From SIG636 sp045592105 (lineage in GTDB: Bacteria; Bacillota; Clostridia; Oscillospirales; CAG-382): a stretch of 6,106 nucleotides of DNA. The DNA lies in contig JAZNUB010000024.1 in NCBI GenBank assembly GCA_045592105.1, positions 1 to 6,106 on the forward strand. The letters run 5' to 3'. The translations under genes were made by a program, and so were the position numbers. How positions within the stretch are numbered: the first letter of the stretch is position 1; every line of letters starts with the position of its first letter. Shown piece after piece: positions 5,191 through 6,106 of the stretch. Under the pieces are notes generated by a model. The model had not been told where the DNA came from, searched no databases, and was given only the letters and a program-made list of their open reading frames with translations.

Positions 5191-5937
5191 ATGGAAAAAT
5201 GCCAAGTTACAAAGCTATTTAGGAAATATTTGCTTGCGCCGCCACGGTGTATGTTCTGCGGAAGCGAGCGTTGCACGCAAGAGATACCTCTTTGCAAAGC
5301 GTGCTTTGACAAGTACGTTAGCGCGGCTTTAGACGGCTGTGACGATTGCGGAGCCTTGCCCATAAACTGCCATTGCTTCGCGGTTAAAAACTGCGCGGCG
5401 CATTATTGGCTGTTTAACTATAACAAAGCAGAAATAAAGGATATGGTAAACGCCCTTAAACGGTCGAGGGATATACACACCTTCACGTTTCTTGCCGCGC
5501 GCTTGGCAGATGCGATATATATAACCACCAACAAAGTGCCGCCTTATGATTGCGTGTGCTACGTGCCGCGCAACCCTAAAACGAAACGGCTATACAACCA
5601 CGACCACGCGGAGGAGCTTGCCATACAGTTAGCGCGCTTTTTAAAGCTGCCCTGCCTTCCGCTGTTAAATCACACGGGCGTTAAGGGCGAGCAAAAGCAA
5701 TTAGCGCGAGAGTTTAGAGGCGATGCCGCAAAGCTGAGGTTTGAAATGAACGAGGCTATGCTTGTAAACGGAAAGCTGCCGTATAAAGCACCGTTGCTTG
5801 TTGACGATATGGTTACCACAGGTTCCACCGCATACGAGTGTGCACGCATCTTAAAGCTGAACGGTGCAAAGCTTGTTGGGCTGGCTTTTATAGCGCACAC
5901 GCCACAGCATAAACGGAAAAGCAAAGCGGGATTTTAG
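5191..5937 (+). CDS. comFC: ComF-family (amido)phosphoribosyltransferase-like protein
   Basis: 248 residues, the usual length for ComFC/GntX-like proteins. These are cytosolic, phosphoribosyltransferase-fold proteins linked to natural DNA uptake in competent bacteria; the reaction is not established. An N-terminal zinc-ribbon-like region has CMFC (20-23), CKAC (35-38), CDDC (50-53) and CHC (60-62). The PRPP-binding loop VDDMVTTGST lies at 204-213. The usual RGFNQ-type motif after the 'VPR' strand is replaced by RLYNHDHAEELA (133-144), and QKQLAREFR (168-176) matches the family's Q-x2-L-x4-R element. The ATG at 5191 is preceded by AAGGA with a 7-nt gap. Other competence genes such as comFA are not adjacent, so a competence role is only suggested. 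A hairpin inside the downstream inverted-repeat unit (6015-6061) is the nearest terminator. Confidence 0.9.
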   Translation: MEKCQVTKLFRKYLLAPPRCMFCGSERCTQEIPLCKACFDKYVSAALDGCDDCGALPINCHCFAVKNCAAHYWLFNYNKAEIKDMVNALKRSRDIHTFTFLAARLADAIYITTNKVPPYDCVCYVPRNPKTKRLYNHDHAEELAIQLARFLKLPCLPLLNHTGVKGEQKQLAREFRGDAAKLRFEMNEAMLVNGKLPYKAPLLVDDMVTTGSTAYECARILKLNGAKLVGLAFIAHTPQHKRKSKAGF

Positions 5938-5968
5938 CAATGTATAACGCATAATAAAAAAATGCAGG

Positions 5969-6106
5969 GGCTGTCTCATAGCATTAACAAATTGTGAACG
6001 CTATGTGCAACCTTAACAAAAAAATCAAGGGCATTATTTGGCTGCCCTTGATTTTTTTGTTGCTTTTGTATATGGTTTTATCTCAAAATTTCAATTTGAG
6101 ACAGCC
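5969..6106. mobile_element. MITE-like 138-bp non-coding inverted-repeat element
   Basis: Perfect 10-bp terminal inverted repeats GGCTGTCTCA (5969-5978) and TGAGACAGCC (6097-6106) bound a unit with no ORF. A 19-bp perfect hairpin lies exactly at its centre, and each half carries a smaller subterminal hairpin (CATAGC/GCTATG at 5977-6005; TCTCAAA/TTTGAGA at 6081-6101). Two extra G bases at 5967-5968 may belong to a 12-bp repeat whose partner would be beyond the window end. It could be a non-autonomous element moved by a transposase of an IS with matching ends. A target-site duplication cannot be tested because the window stops at the right tip. Confidence 0.7.
6015..6061. terminator. strong bidirectional terminator hairpin at the centre of the MITE
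   Basis: Perfect 19-bp arms (6015-6033 and 6043-6061) with a 9-nt loop. The GC core is AAGGGCA/TGCCCTT, followed by seven T (6052-6058) on the plus strand and seven T on the minus strand. It can end transcription from comF (stop at 5937) and from any gene converging from the right. Confidence 0.85.

Overview
The window looks like a piece of a gut-type, low-GC Gram-positive genome (class Clostridia; probably an uncultured or fibre-degrading lineage). The pointers are strong AGGAGG-type ribosome binding sites, near-consensus sigma-A promoters, a secreted dockerin protein, a clostridial F420-0:glutamate-ligase-like protein and a ComF protein. This is inference from gene content; no rRNA or other marker is present.

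Layout. Positions 1-1507 look like the end of an integrated mobile element: a ParA-type ATPase cut by the window edge (1-570, minus), a possible small upstream ORF (595-804, minus), a roughly 260-bp non-coding leader with inverted and direct repeats, a 59-residue protein gene (1109-1288, minus) with its own promoter, palindromic operator-like site and terminator, and three TGTTGCAAAA repeats. This block abuts the 3' end of guaA (1508-2509, minus), a known integration hotspot for islands and conjugative elements. No integrase lies in the window, so the element call is an inference.

Positions 1508-5937 look like ordinary chromosome. guaA encodes a GMP synthase that has only the ATP-pyrophosphatase and dimerisation domains and lacks the N-terminal glutaminase domain. 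Upstream of it lie a secreted protein with a cohesin-like region, Cys/His-rich 50-residue repeats and a C-terminal dockerin (2611-3663, minus), and a protein of the F420-0:L-glutamate ligase family (3825-5015, minus). Each of these three genes has its own recognisable promoter, so they appear to be single transcription units rather than an operon. A ComF-family phosphoribosyltransferase gene (5191-5937, plus) is transcribed divergently from the ligase-like gene.

Positions 5969-6106 hold a 138-bp non-coding unit with 10-bp perfect terminal inverted repeats and a 19-bp perfect hairpin exactly at its centre. It looks like a MITE that could also serve as the transcription terminator of the ComF gene. 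The window ends on its last visible base, so its true right edge and any target duplication cannot be seen.

The points most worth a second look are the glutaminase-less GuaA, the element junction with its repeat cluster and autoregulation-like small gene, the dockerin/Cys-repeat protein, and the symmetric MITE.
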